Below are positions 38,480 through 52,062 of a stretch of 64,000 bases of DNA, piece after piece. The first letter of the stretch is position 1. Each line of letters begins with the position of its first letter. The notes below the pieces were generated by a model that saw only the letters and a list, made by a program, of their open reading frames with translations, searched no databases and had not been told where the DNA came from. Source of the DNA: Siphonodentalium dalli. Its lineage: Eukaryota > Mollusca > Scaphopoda > Gadilida > Siphonodentaliidae. The stretch spans positions 271,739,426 to 271,803,425 of the forward strand of contig CP136063.1 of the NCBI GenBank assembly GCA_032622095.1. Reading direction: 5' to 3'. Made by a program: the position numbers and the translations under genes.

Positions 38480-39790
38480 TATTCCTGGTATGTTACACAT
38501 AAAGATCGTTCATTGTTAGTCTTATTCCTGGCATGTTACAAATAAAGAGCGTTCATTGTTAGTCTTACACATTGTATGTTACAAATAAAGAGCGTTCATT
38601 GTTAGTCTATTCCTGGTTTGTTACAAATAAATAACGCTCATTGTTATATAGTCTATTCTTGGTATGTTACAAATAAAGAGCGTTCATTGTTAGTCTTACT
38701 CCTGGTATGTTACAAATAAAGAACGCTCATTGTTAGTCTACTCATTGTATATTACCAATAAAGAGCGTTCCTTGTTAGATAATTCATGGTATGTTACAAA
38801 TAAAGAACGCTCATTGTTCGCCTATTCCTGGTATGTTACAAATAAAGAGCGTTCATCGTTAGTCTATTCCTGGTATGTTACAAATAAAGAACGCTCATTG
38901 TTAGTCTATTCCTGGTATGTTACACATAAAGAACGCTCATTGTTCGTCTATTCCTGGTATGTTACAAATAAAGAGCGTTCATCGTTAGTCTATTCCTGGT
39001 ATGTTACAAATAAAGAACGCTCATTGTTAGTCTATTCCTGGTATGTTACAAACAAAGAGCGTTCATCGTTAGTCTATTCCTGGTATTGTACAAATAAAGA
39101 ACGCTCATTGTTTGTCTATTCCTGGTATGTTACAAATAAAGAACACTCATTGTTAGTCTATTCATGGTATGTTACAAATAAAGAGCGTTCATTGCTAGTC
39201 TATTACAGGTATGTTACAAATAAAGAACGTTTATTGCTAATCTTATTCCTGGTATGTTACAAATAAAGAACGCTCATTTTTAGTTTTATTCCTGGTATGT
39301 TACAAATAAAGAGCGTTCATTGTTAGTCTATTCCTGGTATGTTACAAATAAAGAGCGTTTATTGTTTGTCTATTCCTGGTATGTAACCAACAAAGAACGT
39401 CCATTGTTAGTCTTATTCCTAGTATGTTACACATAAAGAGCGTTCATTGTTAGTATATTCATTGTTTGTTACCAATAAAGACCGTTCATTGTTAGTCTTA
39501 GTCATGGTATGTTACAAATAAAGAGCGTCCCTTGTTAGTATATTCATGGTATGTTACACATACAGATCGTTCATTGTTAGTCTTATTCCTGGCATGTTAC
39601 AAATAAAGAGCGTTCATTGTTAGTCTTACACATTGTATGTTACAAATAAAGAGCGTTCATTGTTAGTCTATTCCTGGTTTGTTACAAATAAATAACGCTC
39701 ATTGTTATATAGTCTATTCTTGGTATGTTACAAATAAAGAGCGTTCATTGTTAGTCTTACTCCTGGTATGTTACAAATAAAGAACGCTCA
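38480..39790 (+). repeat. HOR-B unit at start of the second 6,647-bp copy
   Basis: From about 38487 the sequence restarts as a copy of about 31840 onward at exactly 6,647 bp, giving the end of one HOR-B unit and a full unit 38730-39790 with TGGTATTGTAC, TCCTAGTATG and ACATACAG. TATATAG lies at 38645 and 39706. Confidence 0.88.
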
Positions 39791-42700
39791 TTGTTAGTCT
39801 ATTCCTGGTATGTTATAAATAAAGAGCGTTCCTTGTTAGTATATTCATGGTATGTTACAATTAAAGATCGTGCATTGTTAGTCTTATTCCTGGTATGTTA
39901 CACATAAAGAGCGTTCATTGTTAGTCTACTCATTGTATATTACCAATAAAGAGCGTTCCTTGTTAGAAAATTCATGGTATGTTACAAATAAAGATCGTTC
40001 ATTGTTAGTCTTATTCCTGGTATGTTACAAATAAAGAACGCTCATTGTTAGTCTATTCCTGGTATGTTACAAATAAAGAGCGTTAATTGTTAGTCTATTC
40101 CTGGTATGTAACCAACAAGGAACGTCCATTGTTAGTCTTATTCATGGTATGTTACAAATAAAGAGCGTTCATGGCTAGTCTTACTCCTGGTATGTGACAA
40201 ATAAAGAACGCTCATTATTAGTCTTACTCTTGGTAGGTTACATATAAAGAGCGTTGATTGATAGTCTATTATTGGTATGTTACATATAAAGAACGCTCAT
40301 TGTTAGTCTTACTCCTGGTATGTTACAAATAAAGAGTGTTCATTGTTAGTCTTACTCCTGGTATGTTACAAATAAAGAACGCTCATTGCTAGTCTATTCC
40401 TGGTATGTTATAAATAAAGAGCGTTCATTGTTAGTCTTATTCCTGGTATGTTACAAATAAATAACGCTCATTGTTAGTCTATTCCTGGTGTGTTACAAAT
40501 AAAGAGCGCTCATTGTTAGTCTATACCGGGTATAATACAAATAAAGAGCGTTCATTGTTAGTCTACTCATTGTATATTACTAATAAAGAGCGTTCCTTGT
40601 TAGAAAATTCATGTTATGTTACAAATAAAGAACGCTCATTGTTCGTCTATTCCTGGTATGTTACAAATAAAGAGCGTTCATTGTTAGTCTATTCCTGGTA
40701 TGTTACAAATAAAGAACGCTCATTGTTAGTCTATTCCTGGTATGTTACAAATAAAGAACGCTCATTGTTCGTCTATTCCTGGTATGTTACAAATAAAGAG
40801 CGTTCATCGTTAGTCTATTCCTGGTATGTTACAAATAAATAACGCTCATTGTTAGTCTATTCCTGGTATGTTACAAATAAAGAGCGTTCATCGTTAGTCT
40901 ATTCCTGGTATGTTACAAATAAAGAACGCTCATTGATTGTCTATTCCTGGTATGTTACAAATAAAGAACACTCATTGTTAGTCTATTCCTGGTATGTTAT
41001 AAATAAAGAGCGTTCATTGTTAGTCTATTCATGATATATTACACATAAAGAACGCTCATTGTTAGTCTTACTCCTGGTATGTTACAAATAAAGAACGCTC
41101 ATTGATAGTCTTACTCCTGGTATGTTACAAATAAAGAACGCTCATTGTTAGTCTTACTCCTGGTATGTTACAAATAAAGAGAGTTCATTGTTAGTCTATT
41201 CCTGGTATGTTACAAATAAAGAACCCTCATTGTTAGTCTATTCCTGGATTGTAACCAACAAAGAACGTCCATTGTTAGTCTTATTCATGGTATGTTACAA
41301 ATAAAGAACGCTCATTGTTAGTCTATTCCTGGTATGTTACAAATAAAGAGAGTTCATCGTTAGTCTATTCCTGGTATGTTACAAATAAAGAACGCTCATT
41401 GTTAGTCTATTCCTGGTATGTTACAAATAAAGAGCGTTCATTGTTAGTCTATTCCTGGTATGTTACAAATAAAGAACGCTCATTGTTTGTCTATTCCTGG
41501 TATGTTACAAATAAAGAACGCTCACCGTTAGTCTATTCCTGGTATGTTATAAATAAAGAGCGTTTATTGTTAGTCTATTCCTCATTTGTTATAAATAAAG
41601 AGCGTACATTGTTAGTCTATTCCTGATATATTACACATAAAGAACGCTCATTGTTAGTCTTACTCCTGGTATGTTACAAATAAAGAGCGTTTATTGTTAG
41701 TCTTACTCCTGGTATGTTTCAAATAAAGAATGTTCATTGTTAGTCTATTCCTGGTATGTTACACACAAAGAGCGTTCATTGTCAGTCTACTCATTGCATA
41801 TTACCAATAAAGACCGTCCCTTGTTAGTATATTCATGGTATGTTACAAATAAAGATCGTTCATTGTTAGTCTTATTCCTGGTATGTTACAAATAAAGAGC
41901 GTTCATTGTTAGTCTTACACATTGTATGTTACAAATAAAGAGCGTTCACTGTTAGTCACCTCCTGACAAATAATCAATACTGAGCGTTCATTGTTAGTCT
42001 ATTCCTGGTATGTTACCAATAAAGATCATTCATTGTTAGTCTTATTCCTGTGATGTTACAAATAAACAGCGTTAATTGTTAGTCTATTCTTGGTATGTTA
42101 CAAATAAAGAGCGTTCATTGTTAGTCTTACTCCTGGTATGTTACAAATAAAGAACACTCATTGTTAGTCTATTCCTGGTATGTTATAAATAAAGAGCGTT
42201 CCTTGTTAGTATATTCATGGTATGTTACAAATAAAGATCGTGCATTGTTAGTCTTATTCCTGGTATGTTACACATAAAGAGCGTTCATTGTTAGTCTACT
42301 CATTGTATATTACCAATAAAGAGCGTTCCTTGTTAGAAAATTCATGGTATGTTACAAATAAAGATCGTTCATTGTTAGTCTTATTCCTGGTATGTTACAA
42401 ATAAAGAACGCTCATTGTTAGTCTATTCCTGGTATGTTACAAATAAAGAGCGTTAATTGTTAGTCTATTCCTGGTATGTAACCAACAAGGAACGTCCATT
42501 GTTAGTCTTACTCCTGGTATGTTACAAATAAAGAACGCTCATTATTAGTCTTACTCTTGGTATGTTACATATAAAGAGCGTTGATTGATAGTCTATTATT
42601 GGTATGTTACATATAAAGAACGCTCATTGTTAGTCTTACTCCTGGTATGTTACAAATAAAGAGTGTTCATTGTTAGTCTTACTCCTGGTATGTTACAAAT

Positions 42701-45700
42701 AAAGAACGCTCATTGCTAGTCTATTCCTGGTATGTTACAAATAAAAAGCGTTCATTGTTAGTCTTATTCCTGGTATGTTACAAATAAATAACGCTCATTG
42801 TTAGTCTATTCCTGGTATGTTACAAATAAAGAGCGTTCATTGTTAGTCTTATTCCTTGTATGTTACAAATAAAGAACGCTCATTGTTAGTCTATTCCTGG
42901 TATGCTACAAACAAAGAACGCTCATTGTTAGTCTATTCCTGGTGTGTTACAAATAAAGAGCGTTCATTGTTAGTCTATACCTGGTATGATACAAATAAAG
43001 AGCGTTCATTGTTAGTCTACTCATTGTATATTACCAACAAAGAGCGTTCCTTGTTAGAAAATTCATGGTATGTTACAAATAAAGAACGCTCATTGTTCGT
43101 CTATTCCTGGTATGTTACAAATAAAGAGCGTTCATCGTTAGTCTATTCCTGGTATGTTACAAATAAAGAACGCTCATTGTTAGTCTATTCCTGGTATGTT
43201 ACAAATAAAGAGCGTTCATTGTTAGTCTTATTCCTTGTATGTTACAAATAAATAACGCTCATTGTTAGTCTATTCCTGGTATGCTACAAATAAAGAACGC
43301 TCATTGTTAGTCTATTCCTGGTGTGTTACAAATAAAGAGCGTTCATTGTTAGTCTATACCTGGTATGATACAAATAAAGAGCGTTCATTGTTAGTCTACT
43401 CATTGTATATTACCAATAAAGAGCGTTCCTTGTTAGAAAATTCATGGTATGTTACAAATAAAGAACGCTCATTGTTCGTCTATTCCTGGTATGTTACAAA
43501 TAAAGAACGTTCATCGTTAGTCTATTCCTGGTATGTTACAAATAAAGAACGCTCATTGTTAGTCTATTCCTGGTATGTTACAAATAAAAACGCTCATTGT
43601 TCGTCTATTCCTGGTATGTTACAAATAAAGAGCGTTCATCGTTAGTCTATTCCTGGTATGTTACAAATAAAGAACGCTCATTGTTAGTCTATTCCTGGTA
43701 TGTTACAAACAAAGAGCGTTCATCGTTAGTCTATTCCTGGTATGTTACAAATAAAGAACGCTCATTGTTTGTCTATTCCTGGTATGTTACAAATAAAGAA
43801 CACTCATTGTTAGTCTATTCCTGGTATGTTATAAATAAAGAGCGTTCATTGTTAGTCTATTCCTGATATATTACACATAAAGAACGCTCATTGTTAGTCT
43901 TACTCCTGGTATGTTACAAATAAAGAACGCTCATTGTTAGTCTTACTCCTGGTATGTTACAAATAAAGAGAGTTCATTGTTAGTCTATTCCTGGTATGTT
44001 ACAAATAAAGAACGCTCATTGTTAGTCTATTCCTGGATTGTAACCAACAAAGAACGTCCATTATTAGTCTTATTCATGGTATGTTACAAATAAAGAACAC
44101 TCATTGTTAGTCTATTCCTGGTATGTTACAAATAAAGAGCGTTCATCGTTAGTATATTCCTGGTATGTTACAAATAAAGAACGCTCATTGTTTGTCTATT
44201 CCTGGTATGTTACAAATAAAGAACGCTCATCGTTAGTCTATTCCTGGTATGTTATAAATAAAGAGCGTTTATTGTTAGTCTATTCCTCGTTTGTTATAAA
44301 TAAAGAGCGTTCATTGTTAGTCTATTCCTGATATATTACACATAAAGAACGCTCATTGTTAGTCTTACTCCTGGTATGTTACAAATAAAGAACGCTCATT
44401 GTTATATAGTCTATTCTTGGTATGTTAAAAATAAAGAGCGTTCATTGTTAGTCTTACTCCTGGTATGTTACAAATAAAGAACGCTCATTGTTAGTCTATT
44501 CCTGGTATGTTACAAATAAAGAGCGTTCATCGTTAGTCTATTCCTGGTATGTTACAAATAAAGAACGCTCATTGCTAGTCTATTCATGGTATGTTACAAA
44601 TAAAGAGCGTTCATCGTTAGTCTATTCCTGGTATGTTACAAATAAAGAACGCTCATTGTTAGTCTATTCCTGGTATGTTACAAATAAAGAACGCTCATTG
44701 TTCGTCTATTCCTGGTATGTTACAAATAAAGAGCGTTCATCGTTAGTCTATTCCTGGTATGTTACAAATAAAGAACGCTCATTGTTAGTCTATTCCTGGT
44801 ATGTTACAAACAAAGAGCGTTTATCGTTAGTCTATTCCTGGTATGTTACAAATAAAAAACGCTCATTGCTAGTCTATTCATGGTATGTTACAAATAAAGA
44901 GCGTTCATCGTTAGTCTATTCCTGGTATGTTACAAATAAAGAACGCTCATTGTTAGTCTATTCCTGGTATGTTACAAATAAAGAACGCTCATTGTTCGTC
45001 TATTCCTGGTATGTTACAAATAAAGAGCGTTCATCGTTAGTCTATTCCTGGTATGTTACAAATAAAGAACGCTCATTGTTAGTCTATTCCTGGTATGTTA
45101 CAAACAAAGAGCGTTTATCGTTAGTCTATTCCTGGTATGTTACAAATAAAGAACGCTCATTGTTAGTCTATTCCTGGTATGTTACAAACAAAGAGCGTTC
45201 ATCGTTAGTCTATTCCTGGTATGTTACAAATAAAGAACGCTCATTGTTTGTCTATTCCTGGTATGTTACAAATAAAGAACACTCATTGTTAGTCTATTCC
45301 TGGTGTGTTACAAATAAAGAGCGTTCATTGCTAGTCTATTCCAGGTATGTTACAAATAAAGAACGTTTATTGCTAATCTTATTCCTGGTATGTTACAAAT
45401 AAAGAACGCTCATTTTTAGTTTTATTCCTGGTATGTTACAAATAAAGAGCGTTCATTGTTAGTCTATTCCTGGTATGTTACAAATAAAGAGCGTTTATTG
45501 TTTGTCTATTCCTGGTATGTAATCAACAAAGAACGTCCATTGTTGGTCTTATTCCTGGTATGTTACACATAAAGAGCGTTCATTGTTAGTACATTCATTG
45601 TTTGTTACCAATAAAGACCGTTCATTGTTAGTCTTAGTCATGGTATGTTACAAATAAAGAGCGTCCCTTGTTAGTATATTCATGGTATGTTACACATAAA

Positions 45701-45926
45701 GATCGTTCATTGTTAGTCTTATTCCTGGCATGTTACAAATAAAGAGCGTTCATTGTTAGTCTTACACATTGTATGTTACAAATAAAGAGCGTTCATTGTT
45801 AGTCTATTCCTGGTTTGTTACAAATAAATAACGCTCATTGTTATATAGTCTATTCTTGGTATGTTACAAATAAAGAGCGTTCATTGTTAGTCTTACTCCT
45901 GGTATGTTACAAATAAAGAACGCTCA
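39791..45926 (+). repeat. Super-HOR 4
   Basis: To about 45133 this is the 6,647-bp-offset copy of 33144-38486. It shares the GAGCGCTC palindrome (40504-40511), CCGGGTATAATAC, the 379-bp duplication, the 294-bp blocks and CTCCTGAC at 41960. A rare difference is TTGCATATTACC at about 41797. The end (45140-45926) carries a HOR-B relative with TGGTGTGTT, TATTCCAGG, GTAATCAAC and GTTGGTC variants. Confidence 0.87.
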
Positions 45927-48900
45927 TTGTTAGTCTATTCCTGGTATGTTATAAATAAAGAGCGTTCCTTGTTAGTATATTCATGGTATGTTACAATTAA
46001 AGATCGTGCATTGTTAGTCTTATTCCTGGTATGTTACACATAAAGAGCGTTCATTGTTAGTCTACTCATTGTATATTACCAATAAAGAGCGTTCCTTGTT
46101 AGAAAATTCATGGTATGTTACAAATAAAGATCGTTCATTGTTAGTCTTATTCCTGGTATGTTACAAATAAAGAACGCTCATTGTTAGTCTATTCCTGGTA
46201 TGTTACAAATAAAGAGCGTTAATTGTTAGTCTATTCCTGGTATGTAACCAACAAGGAACGTCCATTGTTAGTCTTATTCATGGTATGTTACAAATAAAGA
46301 GCGTTCATGGCTAGTCTTACTCCTGGTATGTGACAAATAAAGAACGCTCATTATTAGTCTTACTCTTGGTAGGTTACATATAAAGAGCGTTGATTGATAG
46401 TCTATTATTGGTATGTTACATATAAAGAACGCTCATTGTTAGTCTTACTCCTGGTATGTTACAAATAAAGAGTGTTCATTGTTAGTCTTACTCCTGGTAT
46501 GTTACAAATAAAGAACGCTCATTGCTAGTCTATTCCTGGTATGTTATAAATAAAGAGCGTTCATTGTTAGTCTTATTCCTGGTATGTTACAAATAAATAA
46601 CGCTCATTGTTAGTCTATTCCTGGTGTGTTACAAATAAAGAGCGTTCATTGTTAGTCTATACCGGGTATGATACAAATAAAGAGCGTTCATTGTTAGTCT
46701 ACTCATTGTATATTACTAATAAAGAGCGTTCCTTGTTAGAAAATTCATGTTATGTTACAAATAAAGAACGCTCATTGTTCGTCTATTCCTGGTATGTTAC
46801 AAATAAAGAGCGTTCATTGTTAGTCTATTCCTGGTATGTTACAAATAAAGAACGCTCATTGTTAGTCTATTCCTGGTATGTTACAAATAAAGAACGCTCA
46901 TTGTTCGTCTATTCCTGGTATGTTACAAATAAAGAGCGTTCATCGTTAGTCTATTCCTGGTATGTTACAAATAAAGAACGCTCATTGTTAGTCTATTCCT
47001 GGTATGTTACAAATAAAGAGCGTTCATCGTTAGTCTATTCCTGGTATGTTACAAATAAAGAACGCTCATTGATTGTCTATTCCTGGTATGTTACAAATAA
47101 AGAACACTCATTGTTAGTCTATTCCTGGTATGTTATAAATAAAGAGCGTTCATTGTTAGTCTATTCATGATATATTACACATAAAGAACGCTCATTGTTA
47201 GTCTTACTCCTGGTATGTTACAAATAAAGAACGCTCATTGATAGTCTTACTCCTGGTATGTTACAAATAAAGAGCGTTCATTGTTAGTCTTACTCCTGGT
47301 ATGTTACAAATAAAGAGAGTTCATTGTTAGTCTATTCCTGGTATGTTACAAATAAAGAACCCTCATTGTTAGTCTATTCCTGGATTGTAACCAACAAAGA
47401 ACGTCCATTGTTAGTCTTATTCATGGTATGTTACAAATAAAGAACGCTCATTGTTAGTCTATTCCTGGTATGTTACAAATAAAGAGAGTTCATCGTTAGT
47501 CTATTCCTGGTATGTTACAAATAAAGAACGCTCATTGTTAGTCTATTCCTGGTATGTTACAAATAAAGAGCGTTCATTGTTAGTCTATTCCTGGTATGTT
47601 ACAAATAAAGAACGCTCATTGTTTGTCTATTCCTGGTATGTTACAAATAAAGAACGCTCACCGTTAGTCTATTCCTGGTATGTTATAAATAAAGAGCGTT
47701 TATTGTTAGTCTATTCCTCATTTGTTATAAATAAAGAGCGTACATTGTTAGTCTATTCCTGATATATTACACATAAAGAACGCTCATTGTTAGTCTTACT
47801 CCTGGTATGTTACAAATAAAGAGCGTTTATTGTTAGTCTTACTCCTGGTATGTTTCAAATAAAGAATGTTCATTGTTAGTCTATTCCTGGTATGTTACAC
47901 ACAAAGAGCGTTCATTGTCAGTCTACTCATTGTATATTACCAATAAAGACCGTCCCTTGTTAGTATATTCATGGTATGTTACAAATAAAGATCGTTCATT
48001 GTTAGTCTTATTCCTGGTATGTTACAAATAAAGAGCGTTCATTGTTAGTCTTACACATTGTATGTTACAAATAAAGAGCGTTCACTGTTAGTCACCTCCT
48101 GACAAATAATCAATACTGAGCGTTCATTGTTAGTCTATTCCTGGTATGTTACCAATAAAGATCATTCATTGTTAGTCTTATTCCTGTGATGTTACAAATA
48201 AACAGCGTTAATTGTTAGTCTATTCTTGGTATGTTACAAATAAAGAGCGTTCATTGTTAGTCTTACTCCTGGTATGTTACAAATAAAGAACACTCATTGT
48301 TAGTCTATTCCTGGTATGTTATAAATAAAGAGCGTTCCTTGTTAGTATATTCATGGTATGTTACAAATAAAGATCGTGCATTGTTAGTCTTATTCCTGGT
48401 ATGTTACACATAAAGAGCGTTCATTGTTAGTCTACTCATTGTATATTACCAATAAAGAGCGTTCCTTGTTAGAAAATTCATGGTATGTTACAAATAAAGA
48501 TCGTTCATTGTTAGTCTTATTCCTGGTATGTTACAAATAAAGAACGCTCATTGTTAGTCTATTCCTGGTATGTTATAAATAAAGAGCGTTAATTGTTAGT
48601 CTATTCCTGGTATGTAACCAACAAGGAACGTCCATTGTTAGTCTTACTCCTGGTATGTTACAAATAAAGAACGCTCATTATTAGTCTTACTCTTGGTATG
48701 TTACATATAAAGAGCGTTGATTGATAGTCTATTATTGGTATGTTACATATAAAGAACGCTCATTGTTAGTCTTACTCCTGGTATGTTACAAATAAAGAGT
48801 GTTCATTGTTAGTCTTACTCCTGGTATGTTACAAATAAAGAACGCTCATTGCTAGTCTATTCCTGGTATGTTACAAATAAAAAGCGTTCATTGTTAGTCT

Positions 48901-51900
48901 TATTCCTGGTATGTTACAAATAAATAACGCTCATTGTTAGTCTATTCCTGGTATGTTACAAATAAAGAGCGTTCATTGTTAGTCTTATTCCTTGTATGTT
49001 ACAAATAAAGAACGCTCATTGTTAGTCTATTCCTGGTATGCTACAAACAAAGAACGCTCATTGTTAGTCTATTCCTGGTGTGTTACAAATAAAGAGCGTT
49101 CATTGTTAGTCTATACCTGGTATGATACAAATAAAGAGCGTTCATTGTTAGTCTACTCATTGTATATTACCAACAAAGAGCGTTCCTTGTTAGAAAATTC
49201 ATGGTATGTTACAAATAAAGAACGCTCATTGTTCGTCTATTCCTGGTATGTTACAAATAAAGAGCGTTCATCGTTAGTCTATTCCTGGTATGTTACAAAT
49301 AAAGAACGCTCATTGTTAGTCTATTCCTGGTATGTTACAAATAAAGAGCGTTCATTGTTAGTCTTATTCCTTGTATGTTACAAATAAAGAACGCTCATTG
49401 TTAGTCTATTCCTGGTATGCTACAAATAAAGAACGCTCATTGTTAGTCTATTCCTGGTGTGTTACAAATAAAGAGCGTTCATTGTTAGTCTATACCTGGT
49501 ATGATACAAATAAAGAGCGTTCATTGTTAGTCTACTCATTGTATATTACCAATAAAGAGCGTTCCTTGTTAGAAAATTCATGGTATGTTACAAATAAAGA
49601 ACGCTCATTGTTCGTCTATTCCTGGTATGTTACAAATAAAGAACGTTCATCGTTAGTCTATTCCTGGTATGTTACAAATAAAGAACGCTCATTGTTAGTC
49701 TATTCCTGGTATGTTACAAATAAAAACGCTCATTGTTCGTCTATTCCTGGTATGTTACAAATAAAGAGCGTTCATCGTTAGTCTATTCCTGGTATGTTAC
49801 AAATAAAGAACGCTCATTGTTAGTCTATTCCTGGTATGTTACAAACAAAGAGCGTTCATCGTTAGTCTATTCCTGGTATGTTACAAATAAAGAACGCTCA
49901 TTGTTTGTCTATTCCTGGTATGTTACAAATAAAGAACACTCATTGTTAGTCTATTCCTGGTATGTTATAAATAAAGAGCGTTCATTGTTAGTCTATTCCT
50001 GATATATTACACATAAAGAACGCTCATTGTTAGTCTTACTCCTGGTATGTTACAAATAAAGAACGCTCATTGTTAGTCTTACTCCTGGTATGTTACAAAT
50101 AAAGAGAGTTCATTGTTAGTCTATTCCTGGTATGTTACAAATAAAGAACGCTCATTGTTAGTCTATTCCTGGATTGTAACCAACAAAGAACGTCCATTAT
50201 TAGTCTTATTCATGGTATGTTACAAATAAAGAACACTCATTGTTAGTCTATTCCTGGTATGTTACAAATAAAGAGCGTTCATCGTTAGTATATTCCTGGT
50301 ATGTTACAAATAAAGAACGCTCATTGTTTGTCTATTCCTGGTATGTTACAAATAAAGAACGCTCATCGTTTGTCTATTCCTGGTATGTTATAAATAAAGA
50401 GCGTTTATTGTTAGTCTATTCCTCGTTTGTTATAAATAAAGAGCGTTCATTGTTAGTCTATTCCTGATATATTACACATAAAGAACGCTCATTGTTAGTC
50501 TTACTCCTGGTATGTTACAAATAAAGAACGCTCATTGTTATATAGTCTATTCTTGGTATGTTACAAATAAAGAGCGTTCATTGTTAGTCTTACTCCTGGT
50601 ATGTTACAAATAAAGAACGCTCATTGTTAGTCTATTCCTGGTATGTTACAAATAAAGAGCGTTCATCGTTAGTCTATTCCTGGTATGTTACAAATAAAGA
50701 ACGCTCATTGCTAGTCTATTCATGGTATGTTACAAATAAAGAGCGTTCATCGTTAGTCTATTCCTGGTATGTTACAAATAAAGAACGCTCATTGTTAGTC
50801 TATTCCTGGTATGTTACAAATAAAGAACGCTCATTGTTCGTCTATTCCTGGTATGTTACAAATAAAGAGCGTTCATCGTTAGTCTATTCCTGGTATGTTA
50901 CAAATAAAGAACGCTCATTGTTAGTCTATTCCTGGTATGTTACAAACAAAGAGCGTTTATCGTTAGTCTATTCCTGGTATGTTACAAATAAAAAACGCTC
51001 ATTGCTAGTCTATTCATGGTATGTTACAAATAAAGAGCGTTCATCGTTAGTCTATTCCTGGTATGTTACAAATAAAGAACGCTCATTGTTAGTCTATTCA
51101 TGGTATGTTACAAATAAAGAACGCTCATTGTTCGTCTATTCCTGGTATGTTACAAATAAAGAGCGTTCATCGTTAGTCTATTCCTGGTATGTTACAAATA
51201 AAGAACGCTCATTGTTAGTCTATTCCTGGTATGTTACAAACAAAGAGCGTTTATCGTTAGTCTATTCCTGGTATGTTACAAATAAAGAACGCTCATTGTT
51301 AGTCTATTCCTGGTATGTTACAAACAAAGAGCGTTCATCGTTAGTCTATTCCTGGTATGTTACAAATAAAGAACGCTCATTGTTTGTCTATTCCTGGTAT
51401 GTTACAAATAAAGAACACTCATTGTTAGTCTATTCCTGGTGTGTTACAAATAAAGAGCGTTCATTGCTAGTCTATTCCAGGTATGTTACAAATAAAGAAC
51501 GTTTATTGCTAATCTTATTCCTGGTATGTTACAAATAAAGAACGCTCATTTTTAGTTTTATTCCTGGTATGTTACAAATAAAGAGCGTTCATTGTTAGTC
51601 TATTCCTGGTATGTTACAAATAAAGAGCGTTTATTGTTTGTCTATTCCTGGTATGTAATCAACAAAGAACGTCCATTGTTGGTCTTATTCCTGGTATGTT
51701 ACACATAAAGAGCGTTCATTGTTAGTATATTCATTGTTTGTTACCAATAAAGACCGTTCATTGTTAGTCTTAGTCATGGTATGTTACAAATAAAGAGCGT
51801 CCCTTGTTAGTATATTCATGGTATGTTACACATAAAGATCGTTCATTGTTAGTCTTATTCCTGGTATGTTACAAATAAAGAGCGTTCATTGTTAGTCTTA

Positions 51901-52062
51901 CACATTGTATGTTACAAATAAAGAGCGTTCATTGTTAGTCTATTCCTGGTTTGTTACAAATAAATAACGCTCATTGTTATATAGTCTATTCTTGGTATGT
52001 TACAAATAAAGAGCGTTTATTGTTAGTCTTACTCCTGGTATGTTACAAATAAAGAACGCTCA
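45927..52062 (+). repeat. Super-HOR 5 (6,136 bp)
   Basis: Follows 39791-45926 at a constant 6,136 bp (TATATAG 45842 to 51978; CTCCTGAC 41960 to 48096). It lacks several derived variants of its relatives: GGGTATGATAC instead of GGGTATAATAC, GAACGC instead of TAACGC at about 46976, GAGCGTTC at 47272-47279, and AAAGAAC at 49386. Private changes include TTATAAATAAAG at about 48575. Confidence 0.87.

Noticed and set aside
31840-45133. Large duplications as pure assembly artefacts
   Set aside because: Not excluded for the youngest pairs, but copies carry their own substitutions and nested markers in a consistent order, which simple assembly duplication would not create for most of them.
44488-45402. 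Open reading frames of 60-304 codons on the plus strand, for example here and at 50624-51538, 18286-18975 and 22986-23675
   Set aside because: A 42-bp period is 14 codons, so one stop-free frame stays open across any run of 42-mers. Starts are TTG, the canonical open frame has no ATG, frames end wherever a 43-mer occurs, and the peptide is a bare 14-residue repeat with no recognisable domain or signal. These are satellite artefacts unless expression is shown.
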